64,000 bases of DNA from JAVWJP01 sp036638975 (GCA_036638975.1 JAVWJP010000007.1:1-64000); one strand, 5' to 3'. Positions 16,318 through 25,948 are shown, counted from the stretch's first letter. Numbers and translations are program-made. Notes: a model not told the origin generated them from the letters alone.

Positions 16318-18474
16318 ATGCAGTTGCTTCATAATTGGAAGGTAATGCAGGACGTGCATGACCTTGGCGAAAAGTTAGAGATTTACAGGGACGGTTTTGA
16401 ATTTGATAATTGTGCTCACTTAATTTCGGCATGGGAGCCCATTGACCGCCTGACAGCGTTGCAGGTAGTTTTTTCAAAAACCCCTTATTACGGACGTGAG
16501 CTGCGTTATTTTAACCAGGCACCTTGGTGGTATTGCTGTACATTTGATGCTGACAGTGCAGATTCGTCACTGATGCGATTTGAATCTGTAGATTATTACT
16601 GTAAGGTGTGGCTGAATGGGGTTTTTATCGGCGAGCACGAGGGGTATTTTGATGCTTTTGAGTTTGATGTTACCGCTGCGATGAAGCAGGGGCAAAACAA
16701 GCTTGTTGTTAAGGTTTGGGCGCCATGGGACAAAGAGGTGTTGGCAAACGCAGATGCAGTGCGCTGCTATTCGGTAAAGCGCGAAATGGTTAAGGGGCTG
16801 TATGAACACGCTGACGGCTTTATTCAAAGAGATGTAAACCCTGTGGGCATATGCGGCGATGTGAGCTTGCGCAGTTTTACCAAAGCGGGTTTTTATTCTG
16901 CATGGAATGCTTGCGCAGAAATTAGCGATGACCTTTCATCAGGAGAAATTGCGGTAAGTGCAAGTGTTGCGGGGCACGGCAATAATTTGCGTATTGTTTG
17001 CAACATCTGCGACGATTTTGGGCGCAAGTTAAGTAGCTATGAAGCCGCAATTATGCCAAATTCGCAGGACATTGGCTTTACCGTTGCGGTGGAATCGCCA
17101 AGGCTGTGGAACACGTGGGACAGGGGAGAAGCTGCTCTTTACAAGGTAGAGCTGTGCTTACTGGACGGAGAGCTTGTTTTGGATACGCTCGTTAAAAATG
17201 TCGGGTTCCGCAAGGTCGTATTGCTCCGCACAAAGGATATAACCCGTTTTTATTTGAATAACCATGAAATTTATATGCGTGGTACCTCATATTTTGCAGA
17301 CATATATATATCAGAGATGTGCCGAGCCAGATATTATAAGGACCTTTTGCTTATAAAAAAAGCCGGTTTCAACGCGGTACGAGTGCATATTCATGTGGAG
17401 CGTGAGGAGTTTTACGAGATTTGTAATGAGCTTGGGCTTGCTGTTGTTCAGGATTCTGATTTTAACTGGGATCACCCTACTGATTCAGAATGGCTTAACC
17501 GGGCAGTCAAGGTTTTTGGCACTATGGTGAATTTTTTAAAGGATAACCCCTCTATTATTTGTTGGGTTGCGCTTAACGAGCCAGATGTATGGAAGATATT
17601 TACTAACGGTCTGCTTGAGCAAACGCCTGATGACAACGTAATGCTATCTACTATTTGCGCTAAGCTTACGGGTGAACTTAAACGGCTTGACCCGAACCGC
17701 CCGTATATACGTGCCTCCCGCGAGAACGACGACCCGGAAAGCGGCGATACCCATACATATACAGGCTCGCTGGCGACAGGCACAGAATATACAGACATTG
17801 ACGGTACAACAGAAAAGCTGAATACAGAGTTTGGCATGGACGTGCCGGGCTGTGTACAAAGCATATACAAGGATAGGCGTATCTATAAAAAGCTGTATCC
17901 AATTATGGGAGAGCTTACCGAGATGGAGCGTTATCAATATAGACTTTTGCGGTATTATATAGAACATTACCGCTCAATGAAGTACCGTCCTTGCTCAGGA
18001 TATTTTCAGTTTATGTTTATAGACCTTTGCCCGCAAAGCTTTTATGGCGTATTGGATTTTTATGGAATACCGAAAAAAGCTTATGATGCGTTGATGGAAT
18101 GCAACCAACCTGTGGGGGTAATAGCGCGTAAGGTTAAAGAAGGTTTTAAAATTTTGCTGGTAAACGACTACTTAAAGGTGTTTTCCGGCGATGTTGAATA
18201 CAGCATCTTAAAGGACGGCAAATGCGTCAATTATGGTAATATAGCGGCAAAAATTGCTGAAGATACGCTTGTAGAGCTTGCCACTGTAGAATGCGCGTGG
18301 GACGACGGAAGTAAAACCGATTTGATTCTGCGGTATGTTTTGGAGGACGGAACGCGCATTGCCGAGAACAGATATGAAGATGCGTTCAATGAAATGAAGC
18401 ACATAAAGGGACATTCCGACATTCTTAACAACGAGCTTGGAATGCGCTTATATATGCTTAGAGATTTTGAATGA
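16318..18474 (+). CDS. Glycoside hydrolase family 2 enzyme (intracellular)
   Basis: A 718-residue protein with the GH2 layout: an N-terminal jelly-roll (GRELRYFNQAPWWY..., VWLNGVFIGEHEGYFDAFEFDVT), an immunoglobulin-like domain, then a TIM barrel from about residue 320 (FYLNNHEIYMRGTSYFADIY). The acid/base is probably Glu421 in VALNEPDVWK and the nucleophile probably Glu504 in NTEFGM. There is no signal peptide, so it acts on sugar already imported by the upstream transporter. Motifs are nearer to beta-glucuronidase/beta-mannosidase-like GH2 members than to LacZ, but the substrate cannot be fixed. The ATG at 16318 follows AGGAGAAAG by four bases; it starts 10 bases after the permease. Confidence 0.88.
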   Translation: MQLLHNWKVMQDVHDLGEKLEIYRDGFEFDNCAHLISAWEPIDRLTALQVVFSKTPYYGRELRYFNQAPWWYCCTFDADSADSSLMRFESVDYYCKVWLNGVFIGEHEGYFDAFEFDVTAAMKQGQNKLVVKVWAPWDKEVLANADAVRCYSVKREMVKGLYEHADGFIQRDVNPVGICGDVSLRSFTKAGFYSAWNACAEISDDLSSGEIAVSASVAGHGNNLRIVCNICDDFGRKLSSYEAAIMPNSQDIGFTVAVESPRLWNTWDRGEAALYKVELCLLDGELVLDTLVKNVGFRKVVLLRTKDITRFYLNNHEIYMRGTSYFADIYISEMCRARYYKDLLLIKKAGFNAVRVHIHVEREEFYEICNELGLAVVQDSDFNWDHPTDSEWLNRAVKVFGTMVNFLKDNPSIICWVALNEPDVWKIFTNGLLEQTPDDNVMLSTICAKLTGELKRLDPNRPYIRASRENDDPESGDTHTYTGSLATGTEYTDIDGTTEKLNTEFGMDVPGCVQSIYKDRRIYKKLYPIMGELTEMERYQYRLLRYYIEHYRSMKYRPCSGYFQFMFIDLCPQSFYGVLDFYGIPKKAYDALMECNQPVGVIARKVKEGFKILLVNDYLKVFSGDVEYSILKDGKCVNYGNIAAKIAEDTLVELATVECAWDDGSKTDLILRYVLEDGTRIAENRYEDAFNEMKHIKGHSDILNNELGMRLYMLRDFE

Positions 18475-18488
18475 AGAAAGGATAAATA

Positions 18489-18998
18489 ATGTATTTAGAA
18501 ATGGTAGAAATTAATGAGCTGGATTTTTCTCCGTATGGTAGATATCTTTGTACCCCAAAGGCTCGCGAAGCGGAGATTAATACGGGGTATTCTCGTTGCT
18601 GGGGGCAAGAATATACCTTGCCGTTAGGCGAAATGCGGTTTGGTGTGGAGGAAGTGGACTATCGTCATACGCTTTCAATAGATAAGCTGGAGCAGCATAG
18701 AGAATCTAAGGAAGTAGTTATCTGCGGTGACCACCCTGTAGTAATAGCGCTTTGCTTGCCAAGAGATAAAGCAAACAGGCATGAACAGCCCAAAATAGAG
18801 GATATTGTGGCAGTGAAAATTTATCCCGGAGATATTCTTGTTTTGGACGAATATATTTGGCATTCGGGCTGTATGCCGTTGGAGCAGGCAACATATTACT
18901 TTTTTATGTACAAAGTAAGGGACGAGGAGCTATACTGGGTGGAGATAGCCGGCGGACCTATAGAACTGAAAATTGGCGGTGAGTCACATGGAACGTAA
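18489..18998 (+). CDS. AllA-like (ureidoglycolate lyase fold) cupin protein
   Basis: A 169-residue double-stranded beta-helix protein. It shows FSPYGRYLCTP near the start and, late, VKIYPGDILVLDEYIWHSGC, matching the region of ureidoglycolate lyase (AllA) that ends in a W-H pair in the active site. The family in the strict sense releases glyoxylate and urea from ureidoglycolate, but relatives occur inside sugar operons with unknown roles, perhaps as sugar epimerases or lyases. Here it lies 14 bases after the GH2 gene and overlaps GH13 by 11 bases, so a carbohydrate-related role is inferred. No purine-degradation genes are nearby. Confidence 0.65.
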   Translation: MYLEMVEINELDFSPYGRYLCTPKAREAEINTGYSRCWGQEYTLPLGEMRFGVEEVDYRHTLSIDKLEQHRESKEVVICGDHPVVIALCLPRDKANRHEQPKIEDIVAVKIYPGDILVLDEYIWHSGCMPLEQATYYFFMYKVRDEELYWVEIAGGPIELKIGGESHGT

Positions 18999-20646
18999 AA
19001 AAGACTGGTTTAAAGAAATGGTACTTTATCAAATTTATCCACGCAGCTTTGCCGATTCTAACGGTGATGGTGTGGGAGATTTGAATGGAATTATAGAAAA
19101 GCTGGATTATTTAGAGGATTTGGGTGTAAATGCTATTTGGCTTTCGCCTATCTATAAATCTCCAAATGTGGACAACGGTTATGACATTGCAGATTACAAG
19201 TCCATAATGGACGAGTTTGGAAGCTTTGATGATTGGAAACGTCTGCGTGACGGATGCCATAGGCGCGGTATGCACCTTATTATGGATTTGGTACTTAATC
19301 ACACCTCTGACCAACACGAGTGGTTTAAAAAATCAAGACAATCAAAGAACAATTCATTAAGTAATTATTATATTTGGCACGACCCCGTTGACGGCGGAAG
19401 ACCAAACAACTGGGAATCGGTTTTCGGTGGTAGTGCGTGGGAGTTTGCAGAGGAACGCGGGCAATATTATTTGCATTTATTTGCAAAAGAACAACCGGAT
19501 TTAAACTGGGAGTGTAAGCAGCTGCGTGAAGAAATATTTGACACCATTCGTTGGTGGATAGAGCAGGGCACAGACGGGTTTCGCGTAGATGCCATCAGCT
19601 ATTTAGAAAAGCCTAACGGCTTCCCCAATTCCAAGAAAGCCCCTACAGGAGCCGACGGGTTAGTAATGGACATGGAGATGTGCTCTAATTTGCCTAAGAC
19701 GCACCAATACATTCACGATATGAAAACTGAGGCATTTGAAAAATATAATGTAATGACAGTTGGGGAAGTAGCCTGTGATTCACCCGCTTGTGCGTGGGAT
19801 TATGTCGCGAGGGAGCGTAGAGAATTTGATATGATAATTCCGTTTGTTCCTCCGATAGTTGAAATTAAGACATGGTCGCCAAAAGCCATGAAGGACAGCA
19901 TTAGCAGTATGTATAAAAAGCTACAGAATGACGGCTGGTGGGCACGCTTTTTAAGCAACCATGATAAACCGCGTCAGGTTTCGCTTTATGGTGATGACGG
20001 GCAGTATTGGGAGGCATCTGCAAAAATGTTGGCAACAATGCTGCATATGCTGCCGGGAACGCCATTTATCTACCAAGGTGAGGAAATAGGCATGACCAAC
20101 GCATATTACTCATCTATAGATGAATATGACGATATTGACACGCATAATTTCTATCAAAAGCTTTTGTCGGCGGGTGAGACGTTGGAACAGGCTCTTTCAT
20201 TGGCGCAGAAGATTAGCCGCGATAATGCACGCTCTCCTATGCAGTGGGATGGTACTGAAAATACAGGCTTCACGTCCGGCACACCGTGGATTAAGGTGAA
20301 CCCAAACCACACAAAAATAAATGTACAAGAGCAGCTGGAACGTCCAAATTCTATATTTAAGTATTACCAAAAGCTTATTAAGATGCGCAAAGAGCACCCT
20401 ATTATGGTTTATGGAGATTTCACGCCGCTTTTTGAGGATAAAGACACTATTATCGCTTATACTCGTTCATATCAAGATGAAACATGGCTTGTATTGCTAA
20501 ACTTTTGCAAACAGCAGGCAAGTGTAAACTTAACAGAGCCGGGGATATGCGGAAAAATTTTGCTTTCTAATTATGGCAGGACAGACGACTGCTTTGGAGA
20601 AATTTTACTTGACCCATACGAAGCGCTTGTGTTGCAGGTTGACTAG
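18988..20646 (+). CDS. Glycoside hydrolase family 13 alpha-glucosidase (oligo-1,6-glucosidase type)
   Basis: A 552-residue cytoplasmic enzyme of the GH13 oligo-1,6-glucosidase / trehalose-6-phosphate hydrolase / alpha-glucosidase group, opening with WFKEMVLYQIYPRSFADSNG. Conserved regions: DLVLNHTSD, GFRVDAISYL with nucleophile Asp201, GEV with acid/base Glu260, and SNHDKPRQV with stabiliser Asp326. SPMQWDGTENTGF near residue 412 is typical of the group. The ATG at 18988 is preceded by GGCGGTGAG. With the GH2 enzyme it would split both alpha- and beta-linked parts of an imported glycoside. It is the last gene of the operon, ending before a strong terminator. Confidence 0.93.
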   Translation: MERKKDWFKEMVLYQIYPRSFADSNGDGVGDLNGIIEKLDYLEDLGVNAIWLSPIYKSPNVDNGYDIADYKSIMDEFGSFDDWKRLRDGCHRRGMHLIMDLVLNHTSDQHEWFKKSRQSKNNSLSNYYIWHDPVDGGRPNNWESVFGGSAWEFAEERGQYYLHLFAKEQPDLNWECKQLREEIFDTIRWWIEQGTDGFRVDAISYLEKPNGFPNSKKAPTGADGLVMDMEMCSNLPKTHQYIHDMKTEAFEKYNVMTVGEVACDSPACAWDYVARERREFDMIIPFVPPIVEIKTWSPKAMKDSISSMYKKLQNDGWWARFLSNHDKPRQVSLYGDDGQYWEASAKMLATMLHMLPGTPFIYQGEEIGMTNAYYSSIDEYDDIDTHNFYQKLLSAGETLEQALSLAQKISRDNARSPMQWDGTENTGFTSGTPWIKVNPNHTKINVQEQLERPNSIFKYYQKLIKMRKEHPIMVYGDFTPLFEDKDTIIAYTRSYQDETWLVLLNFCKQQASVNLTEPGICGKILLSNYGRTDDCFGEILLDPYEALVLQVD

Positions 20647-20747
20647 CACGCAGATGGCAATTTTAAATAACAGACTGGGTACAAGTAAAGTGCCGCCGTG
20701 CTTATTGCTTTTTTGTATTATGTCTGTACATAAATAATTTTTAAAAT

Positions 20748-20792
20748 AAAAAGGCACTGTTTGGCAGAAAAAACCTGCAACAGTGCCTTTTT
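20748..20792. terminator. Bidirectional terminator between GH13 and the BMP transporter operon
   Basis: AAAAAGGCACTGT (20748-20760) pairs with ACAGTGCCTTTTT (20780-20792), with T-runs on both strands. It serves the plus-strand sugar operon and the minus-strand nucleoside importer operon. The rest of 20647-20828 holds no gene. Confidence 0.88.
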
Positions 20793-20828
20793 GATATAAA
20801 AATGTCTTAGATTAAACAGCTTTGTACC

Positions 20829-21815
20829 TTAGCGTTCTTCGCGGAAATACGCAAGACCCAAGCTGGCAGGGGGTTGGTTTTCTTTGCGCGACTTCATGCT
20901 TACAACAATAAGCACAACGACTGTTACTACATAAGGCAAAATCTTATATAGCTGCGTTGGGAAGAAAGGTATGGCAAGGCGTAGGTAGAGTACCATAAGC
21001 CCGCCGAACAGCGCCGAGCCCCATAGGGCGCGCAAGGGGTTCCACAGGCAGAAGATAACCAGCGCAACAGCAAGCCAGCCCTCGCCCGCAAGCCCTTCGT
21101 GGTTCCACACACAGCCGGCTATAGTCATTATATAAACCATGCCGCCAATGCCCGAAATACCGCCGCCCAAAACAGTTGAGATGTACTTGTAGCGAGAAAC
21201 ATTTATGCCCGCGGCATCTGCCGTAGCAGGGCTTTCACCTACAGAGCGCAGGAACAAGCCCTTGCGGGTGCGCCCTAAGAACCATGCTATTGCCAGTGCC
21301 ATAACAATACCTATGTAGACAAAAATATTATATCCGAACACAAGCTGACCAACCACGGGTATATCCTGCAAAAAGCTCGGGAAAGGCGATTCTTGGAACA
21401 TATCTTTAAGCCCGTTGCTAACAGATATAAATGTACCCTCTTTTACACGCATAAACTCGCCTACGAACTGCCCAACGCCTGTGCCGAAGATGGCGAGTGC
21501 GAGACCGGTTACGTTTTGGTTTACGCGTAGGGTTATGGTGAGAAAGCTAAATAGCAGTGCGCCAAACGCACCTGCTGCGAACGATGCCAAAATACCTACG
21601 ATAACCGCCATGAAGCCCATAGTTGAGGCACCGGCAAATTTTTCGTAATAGAACACCGCACCAAGACCAAAAGCGCCGCCCATGTACATCATACCCTCAA
21701 CGCCAAGGTTAAGGTTACCGGATTTTTCAGAGAGGATTTCACCAACCGTGCCAAAAAGCAAGGGTGCGCCATTTAGTATGGCGGCGGCAATAAGTGTAGT
21801 TACAAATGCCATCAT
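20829..21815 (-). CDS. BMP-family nucleoside ABC transporter permease (second subunit)
   Basis: A 328-residue polytopic permease of the BPD_transp_2 type, the second membrane subunit of guanosine/nucleoside importers (B. subtilis NupQ, formerly YufQ). It shows GTVGEILSEKSGNLNLGVEG near the N-terminus, a motif shared with this family, and later RSVGESPATADAAGINVSRYK. The first ATG (21815) overlaps the stop of the partner permease by four bases and follows AGGAGG by ten. It is the last gene of the operon. Confidence 0.93.
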   Translation of the reverse strand: MMAFVTTLIAAAILNGAPLLFGTVGEILSEKSGNLNLGVEGMMYMGGAFGLGAVFYYEKFAGASTMGFMAVIVGILASFAAGAFGALLFSFLTITLRVNQNVTGLALAIFGTGVGQFVGEFMRVKEGTFISVSNGLKDMFQESPFPSFLQDIPVVGQLVFGYNIFVYIGIVMALAIAWFLGRTRKGLFLRSVGESPATADAAGINVSRYKYISTVLGGGISGIGGMVYIMTIAGCVWNHEGLAGEGWLAVALVIFCLWNPLRALWGSALFGGLMVLYLRLAIPFFPTQLYKILPYVVTVVVLIVVSMKSRKENQPPASLGLAYFREER

Positions 21816-22906
21816 GATTTTGCCACCTCCTTACGTTCACTTCCGCGGAATATGAGCTTGTAGTTAATGAAGAATTCACAACCGAGCATGACAAAGAGTA
21901 TGAGCCCTGTCATTATGTCTGAGATTGATGCGGGGACTGCCATGCGGGTTTGCAGTGTATCCGCACCCTTTTGCAGTACTGCCAGCATACCCGAAACTGC
22001 AATCATGGCAAATGGGTTAAGCTGAGAGAGCCATGCTACGGTTATGGCTGTAAAGCCAACTCCTGCGGCAACTCCGTCGTATAAAGTGCCGTTAGCACCC
22101 GATACCAGCATAAAGCCCACCAAACCGGAGATAGCACCGGAGAGGAACATTGTGCGCATAATTACCTTGCCAACGTTCATACCTGCGTAGCGAGCGGTGT
22201 TTTCGCTTTCGCCGACTACGGCAATTTCGTAGCCGTGCTTTGTATATTTCATATATACAAACATAGCAACTACAAGCAGCAGTACAATAATCCAGCCGCA
22301 GTAAACTCCAAAAACCTTTGGAAGCTGCGCTTCTGCACCAAATTGGGCAATCTGCTGGCTTCCTTTTGGGGTTTTCTCCCACGGACCGCCCTGAAGCCAT
22401 TTAACAAAGCCTATAATAATATAGTTCATCATTAATGTAAACAGGGTTTCGTTGGTGCCCCATCTTGCCTTAAAGAAAGCGGGAACAAGTGCCCAGATTC
22501 CGCCGCCTATCATACCGGCAAGTGCCATTACAATAAGCAGTGTAGGCCCCGGAAGCTTGTCGCCCCAAAAAAGAGCAAAGTATGTAGCTAAGGTTGCTCC
22601 TGCTGTTATTTGTCCCTCTGCACCGATGTTCCAAAAGCGCATCTTAAAGCAAGGCGCAATGGCAAGGGCGCAGCCCAGCAGGGGTATTGCGTTTTTTACT
22701 GTTTGGCGTATGGCTGTTGTTTTACCCAGTGCACCGTCTATTATTGTTCCGTATGCGGCAATAGGGTTTTGCCCTGCAATAGCGATAACCAAACCACCTA
22801 AAATAAGTGCAAACAAGAAGGCGGCGGCGCGAATAGCCCACGTTTGTAAGCGCGGCAGTGCATCTCGTTTAGCCAGACGAATCAGAGGGCTGTTGTGTTC
22901 GTGCAT
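21812..22906 (-). CDS. BMP-family nucleoside ABC transporter permease (first subunit)
   Basis: A 364-residue polytopic permease equivalent to B. subtilis NupP (YufP). Characteristic patterns are FKMRFWNIGAEGQITAGATL (about residues 87-106) and AVVGESENTARYAGMNVGK. The ATG at 22906 follows GAGGAGG closely and lies 25 bases inside the end of the ATPase gene, so translation is coupled. With the second permease it forms the membrane channel of the importer. Confidence 0.93.
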   Translation of the reverse strand: MHEHNSPLIRLAKRDALPRLQTWAIRAAAFLFALILGGLVIAIAGQNPIAAYGTIIDGALGKTTAIRQTVKNAIPLLGCALAIAPCFKMRFWNIGAEGQITAGATLATYFALFWGDKLPGPTLLIVMALAGMIGGGIWALVPAFFKARWGTNETLFTLMMNYIIIGFVKWLQGGPWEKTPKGSQQIAQFGAEAQLPKVFGVYCGWIIVLLLVVAMFVYMKYTKHGYEIAVVGESENTARYAGMNVGKVIMRTMFLSGAISGLVGFMLVSGANGTLYDGVAAGVGFTAITVAWLSQLNPFAMIAVSGMLAVLQKGADTLQTRMAVPASISDIMTGLILFVMLGCEFFINYKLIFRGSERKEVAKS

Positions 22907-24477
22907 ATGTCCTCCTCCTTTCGTTCTACGTGTGTCATAAGAAGCCCGACGGCTTCCTTGGTGGTTGTGCGTCCGTCAACAATTCCTGAGATTTTTCCTC
23001 CGCAGAGAACCAGTATTCTGTCACATAGTTCAAGCAGTACGTCCAAATCTTCGCCTACCATAACAACTGCAACGCCCTTTTTCTTTTGCTCGTTAAACAG
23101 GTGGTAAATTGTGTATGATGAGTTAATATCCAGCCCGCGGACAGGGTATGCGCTCATAAGCACTGTCGGGCTTGAGGCAATTTCGCGTCCAACAAGCACT
23201 TTTTGAACATTGCCGCCTGAAAGACGGCGCACAGGTGTTGCAACACCCGGTGTGACTATTTCGAGCTCTTTAATAAGACGTTCTGCCAGCTTTTTCGGCG
23301 TTTTTCTGTCTACCAAGGCTCCCTTGCCCTCGCGGTAGCTTTTAAGCATAACGTTGTCTGTCATATCCATGCCGGCTACAAGCCCCATTCCCAAACGGTC
23401 TTCGGGAACAAAAGCAAGTGAAACGCCTATTTTGCTAATTTCAAGCGGGGTTTTGCCGATAAGCTCCTCGCCTTTTTCATCAACAGGTGCGTGCTGTCCC
23501 GCAATTTCATCATTAGATGCCGGCGGGTGGTAGAGTATACTGCCGTCCTTTGTTTTTTGCAGCCCTGCAATAGCCTCCAGCAGCTCTTTTTGTCCCGAGC
23601 CTGCAACGCCCGCTATACCGAGAACCTCTCCGCCCATTGCGGTAAAGCTTACATGGTCCAGTGCTAAGACACCGTCACTGTCTACAACAGTTAAATCTTT
23701 AACTTCTAAACGCGGTGTTTGTACTTCAACATCGGGGCGCTCAATATCAAGGCTTACAGCGTGACCTACCATCATATCGGTGAGGCTTTGCGGGTTAGAG
23801 CCCTCTGTCGCTACAGTGCCTATGTACTGCCCTTTGCGAAGCACCGATACTTTATCGGAAATTGCCATAACCTCGTGTAGCTTATGGGTTATAATGATGA
23901 TTGCCTTGCCGTCCTCCTTCATATTGCGGAGGATTTCAAAGAGCTTGTTTGTTTCTTGAGGCGTAAGTACTGCCGTAGGCTCGTCCAAAATAAGAATATT
24001 AGCTCCGCGGTACAAAACCTTTACAATTTCAACCGTTTGCTTTTCAGAAACGGACATATCGTATATTTTTTTGTCAGGCTCTATGTGAAAACCATATTTA
24101 GCAGAGATTTCTCCTATTTCTTTAGAAATAACTTTTCTGTCAAGCTTACCCTTTTGCGGCAGACCAAGAACAATGTTTTCCGATGCAGTAAGCACATCTA
24201 CCAGTTTAAAGTGCTGATGAATCATGCCTATTCCCAAGTCAAAGGCATCTTTTGGAGAGCGAATTGTTACTTCCTTGCCATCGACAATTATTTGCCCTTC
24301 ATCGGGGAAGTATATGCCCGAGAGCATATTCATAAGTGTTGTTTTACCACTGCCGTTTTCCCCCAAAAGAGAGAGAATTTCTCCACGGTACAGGTTCATG
24401 CAAATGCCATCATTGGCAACAACTTTGCCAAAGCGTTTTGTAATGCCTTTAAGCTCAATTGCGCAGGTGGTTTCCAA
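22882..24477 (-). CDS. BMP-family nucleoside ABC transporter ATPase (two nucleotide-binding domains)
   Basis: A 531-residue double ATPase equivalent to B. subtilis NupO (YufO). The first half has a full Walker A (LLGENGSGKTTLMN), the signature MSVSEKQTVEI and Walker B ILILDEPTAVL. The second half is degenerate in Walker A (GVAGSGQKELLEA) but keeps RRLSGGNVQKVLVGRE and a modified Walker B (TVLMSAYPVRGLD), as usual in this subfamily. The TTG at 24477 is eight bases after AGGAAGG and is preferred to a GTG at 24486 that sits on the site. It is separated from the binding protein gene by a hairpin cluster. Confidence 0.92.
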   Translation of the reverse strand: METTCAIELKGITKRFGKVVANDGICMNLYRGEILSLLGENGSGKTTLMNMLSGIYFPDEGQIIVDGKEVTIRSPKDAFDLGIGMIHQHFKLVDVLTASENIVLGLPQKGKLDRKVISKEIGEISAKYGFHIEPDKKIYDMSVSEKQTVEIVKVLYRGANILILDEPTAVLTPQETNKLFEILRNMKEDGKAIIIITHKLHEVMAISDKVSVLRKGQYIGTVATEGSNPQSLTDMMVGHAVSLDIERPDVEVQTPRLEVKDLTVVDSDGVLALDHVSFTAMGGEVLGIAGVAGSGQKELLEAIAGLQKTKDGSILYHPPASNDEIAGQHAPVDEKGEELIGKTPLEISKIGVSLAFVPEDRLGMGLVAGMDMTDNVMLKSYREGKGALVDRKTPKKLAERLIKELEIVTPGVATPVRRLSGGNVQKVLVGREIASSPTVLMSAYPVRGLDINSSYTIYHLFNEQKKKGVAVVMVGEDLDVLLELCDRILVLCGGKISGIVDGRTTTKEAVGLLMTHVERKEEDICTNTTAL

Positions 24478-24534
24478 GTGCTTCACCTTCCTCTGTTGAC
24501 CTTTTCATACTCATAGCTCTGCTATGGGTTGCAG

Positions 24535-24645
24535 AGCGGATAAATCCGCTCCCTACCGGTCTTTTTTTAATTGTAGGAAGCGCATTTATGCGCTCCGCAT
24601 TTCTTTTGTTAAGTAAGGCGGGGCTACGGTTTGCAGCCCCGCCAT
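24535..24645. repeat. Cluster of three hairpins between binding-protein and ATPase genes
   Basis: Three inverted repeats follow each other: AGCGGATAAATCCGCT (about 24536-24551), GCGCATTTATGCGC (about 24573-24586) and GGCGGGGCT/AGCCCCGCC (about 24619-24645). On the minus strand the first two are each joined to a TAGG sequence, like dispersed small hairpin repeats of Clostridia. The third, directly after the binding-protein stop, could act as a partial terminator or mRNA stabiliser that sets the excess of binding protein over ATPase. Confidence 0.6.
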
Positions 24646-24691
24646 GTTTTTAAATGGTTGTATGTCTTAATTTTGCTTGCTTTTACTTAAA

Positions 24692-25948
24692 TTAGCTTTC
24701 GATTTTAATACCGTCAATAATCCAGTAGAAGCTTGGTGCAGAGGTGTTGCCGCCTGCAACGTCAGACTCGTGATACCACTCGCCCTCAGCCATAACCTTG
24801 GTGTCAGGTGCTTTTGCGCCAAACGCTGTACCTACGCCTGTCCATGGGCCGGAGAACGGATGTGTTTTGCCGTCTGCAATTGCTTTTTCTACTTCGGCAA
24901 GTTTTTCTGCGGTGCCGGGAGCAGCAATTTTTTCGTTAAGCTTTGTTACAACTACTGCTTTTTGACCCATGCCGGCTGTCCAGTCTTTGTCAAAGCTTTG
25001 TCCATTGGCAACAGCTTTAAGTGCATACACAAAGTACGGTGCCCAGTCTATACGGCAAGAAAGCAGAGAAGCCTCAGGGGCAACGCCTGTCATGTCGTTG
25101 TTGTAGCCGCAGTGGAATGCGCCGGAAGACTGTGCTGCTGTGGCAGGTGTTGTGTTGTCAGAGTGCTGACCTATAAGAACTGCGCCTTCGTCGCAAAGTG
25201 CTGTAGCAGCATTTGCTTCTTCTGTGGCGTTAGACCATGAGTTTACGAACTTTACATTCATTTTGACGGAAGGGCAAACGCTCTTTGCGCCAAGGTAGAA
25301 CGAAGTGAAGCCGGAAATAACCTCGGCAAATGGGAACGCGCCTACATAACCGATGATGGCTTGTTCAGGTTTGATTTTGCCGCTGTCTATCATTTCTTTA
25401 ATTTTAAGACCACCGGCAACACCGGCAATATAACGACCTTCAAAGATGTTTGCGAAGGCATTATGTACGTTCTTTAAATCGGAGAAAGATGAACCGAGGT
25501 TTGTGCAGGCGATAAACTGAATCTCAGGATAATCGGGAGCAACTTTAAGCATATAATCTTCAAAACCAAAGGAGTTGTTGATGATTACCTGGCAGCCTGC
25601 TTCTGCAAGCTCTACGTTTGCATCTTCACAGGTGGAATCTTCACCTATGTTAAACTTAGGAACCCATTCTACTTTAATGCCTTCGGCAGCAAGTTGCTCT
25701 GTAGCAGCTTCTTTACCGCGTATAAAGTTGTAGGTGTAGCCCTGGTCGTTCTCGTCACCGATGCAAATTAGACCGACTTTAATGGTTTTGCCTTCTGCTG
25801 CTGGTTTGCTTTCTGCAGGGGCTGCAGAAGAAGCCTTGGATTCCGGTGCAGCTGCCTTGCTTTCTACGGCGGCCGGCTTACCGCCACAGGCGGCCATGGA
25901 GAACACCATTACTCCGGCGAGTATCAGTGCGAGCAGTTTCTTTTTCAA
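24692..25948 (-). CDS. BMP-family nucleoside-binding lipoprotein
   Basis: A 418-residue lipoprotein of the PnrA/BmpA/NupN type, which binds purine nucleosides outside the membrane. The signal peptide MKKKLLALILAGVMVFSMAA ends in a lipobox with Cys21, followed by an Ala/Ser/Lys-rich linker of about 40 residues. The mature domain begins KTIKVGLICIGDENDQGYTY and contains NNSFGFEDYMLKVAPDYP and GYVGAFPFAEVISGF. The TTG at 25948 is eight bases after AGGAGG; an ATG 30 bases upstream has no site and would spoil the signal peptide. It heads the importer operon and has a leader of about 200 bases with a predicted pseudoknot. Confidence 0.93.
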   Translation of the reverse strand: MKKKLLALILAGVMVFSMAACGGKPAAVESKAAAPESKASSAAPAESKPAAEGKTIKVGLICIGDENDQGYTYNFIRGKEAATEQLAAEGIKVEWVPKFNIGEDSTCEDANVELAEAGCQVIINNSFGFEDYMLKVAPDYPEIQFIACTNLGSSFSDLKNVHNAFANIFEGRYIAGVAGGLKIKEMIDSGKIKPEQAIIGYVGAFPFAEVISGFTSFYLGAKSVCPSVKMNVKFVNSWSNATEEANAATALCDEGAVLIGQHSDNTTPATAAQSSGAFHCGYNNDMTGVAPEASLLSCRIDWAPYFVYALKAVANGQSFDKDWTAGMGQKAVVVTKLNEKIAAPGTAEKLAEVEKAIADGKTHPFSGPWTGVGTAFGAKAPDTKVMAEGEWYHESDVAGGNTSAPSFYWIIDGIKIES

